Source of the DNA: Gammaproteobacteria bacterium
GTDB lineage: Bacteria > Pseudomonadota > Gammaproteobacteria > UBA11654
Length of the DNA: 5,993 bases
Reading direction: 5' to 3'
Assembly: GCA_002718375.1 (NCBI GenBank)
Contig: PBEI01000004.1
Span: forward strand, 14,077 to 20,069
The position numbers and the translations under genes were made by a program. Position 1 is the first letter of the stretch; each line of letters begins with the position of its first letter. Below, piece by piece: positions 5,886 to 5,993 of this stretch. A model generated the notes under the pieces. That model had not been told where the DNA came from. It searched no databases and saw only the letters and a list, made by a program, of their open reading frames with translations.

Positions 5886-5993
5886 ATAATGTGTTGATAA
5901 ATAAATATACTATTTTTAATCCACAACATATTCTAGATTATGAACAGCTATATTGACAATAATATGTATGATTAAACCATTTAAGTATATTGA
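5881..5993. other. AT-rich DnaA-box cluster after dnaA, candidate part of oriC
   Basis: From the dnaA stop to the window end (5886-5993) only 22 of 108 bases are G or C, and I see no credible gene start. Four DnaA-box-like 9-mers occur in 66 bp: TGTGAATAA at 5881-5889 (minus-strand TTATTCACA, an exact match to TTATNCACA, spanning the dnaA stop); TGTTGATAA at 5892-5900 (minus-strand TTATCAACA, one mismatch); TAATCCACA at 5917-5925 (plus, one mismatch); and TTATGAACA at 5938-5946 (plus, one mismatch). The dnaA-dnaN spacer is a known origin site in many bacteria, and the AT-rich flank could serve as the unwinding element. A TTGACA at 5953-5958 could be the -35 of a dnaN promoter, but no fitting -10 follows. 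The origin role is inferred. Confidence 0.55.

Noticed and set aside
5953..5991. A dnaN promoter with TTGACA at 5953-5958
   Set aside because: The -35 hexamer is perfect, but at 16-18 nt spacing only poor -10 sequences are found; the TATATT at 5986 is too far away.

Overview
The window is a compact chromosomal block around dnaA, with the gene order rpmH-rnpA-yidC-mnmE-mnmG on one side (all minus strand) and dnaA diverging on the plus strand. This order, and protein sequences closest to Escherichia/Pseudomonas-type homologues from memory, point to a gammaproteobacterium. The two intergenic spacers are very AT-rich (about 27% and 20% GC by hand count), while coding lines sampled by eye are near 40% GC. 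Very tight gene packing suggests a streamlined, possibly free-living aquatic lineage, but genus or clade cannot be assigned by eye.

Layout from right to left on the minus strand: rpmH (4240-4374, ribosomal protein L34), rnpA (3907-4236, RNase P protein), yidC (2247-3905, membrane insertase), mnmE (908-2239, tRNA-modification GTPase) and mnmG (1-908, FAD-dependent partner of MnmE, cut by the window edge after about 302 codons). Gaps are 3, 1 and 7 nt, and the last pair overlaps by 1 nt, so they very probably form one operon read from a single promoter near 4404-4431. Three of the five genes start with TTG or GTG, and most lack a clear Shine-Dalgarno sequence. The yidD gene that often sits between rnpA and yidC is absent.

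The 191-nt spacer 4375-4565 holds the divergent control region: a good promoter for the rpmH operon, a perfect DnaA box, a weak candidate dnaA -10 and a 7-bp leader hairpin. dnaA (4566-5885) encodes a complete 439-residue initiator. The stretch after it (5886-5993) contains no gene that I can see. It is about 80% AT and, with the dnaA stop codon, carries one perfect and three one-mismatch DnaA boxes, so it is a reasonable candidate for part of oriC.

Functionally, this is core machinery: replication initiation (DnaA and its binding sites), RNA processing and the ribosome (RnpA, L34), membrane protein insertion (YidC) and wobble-uridine modification of tRNA (MnmE plus MnmG). I see no mobile element, CRISPR array, tRNA, rRNA or convincing intrinsic terminator. 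I did not find an undescribed system. The points worth a second look are small: boundary architecture, origin signals, and an odd substitution in MnmG.
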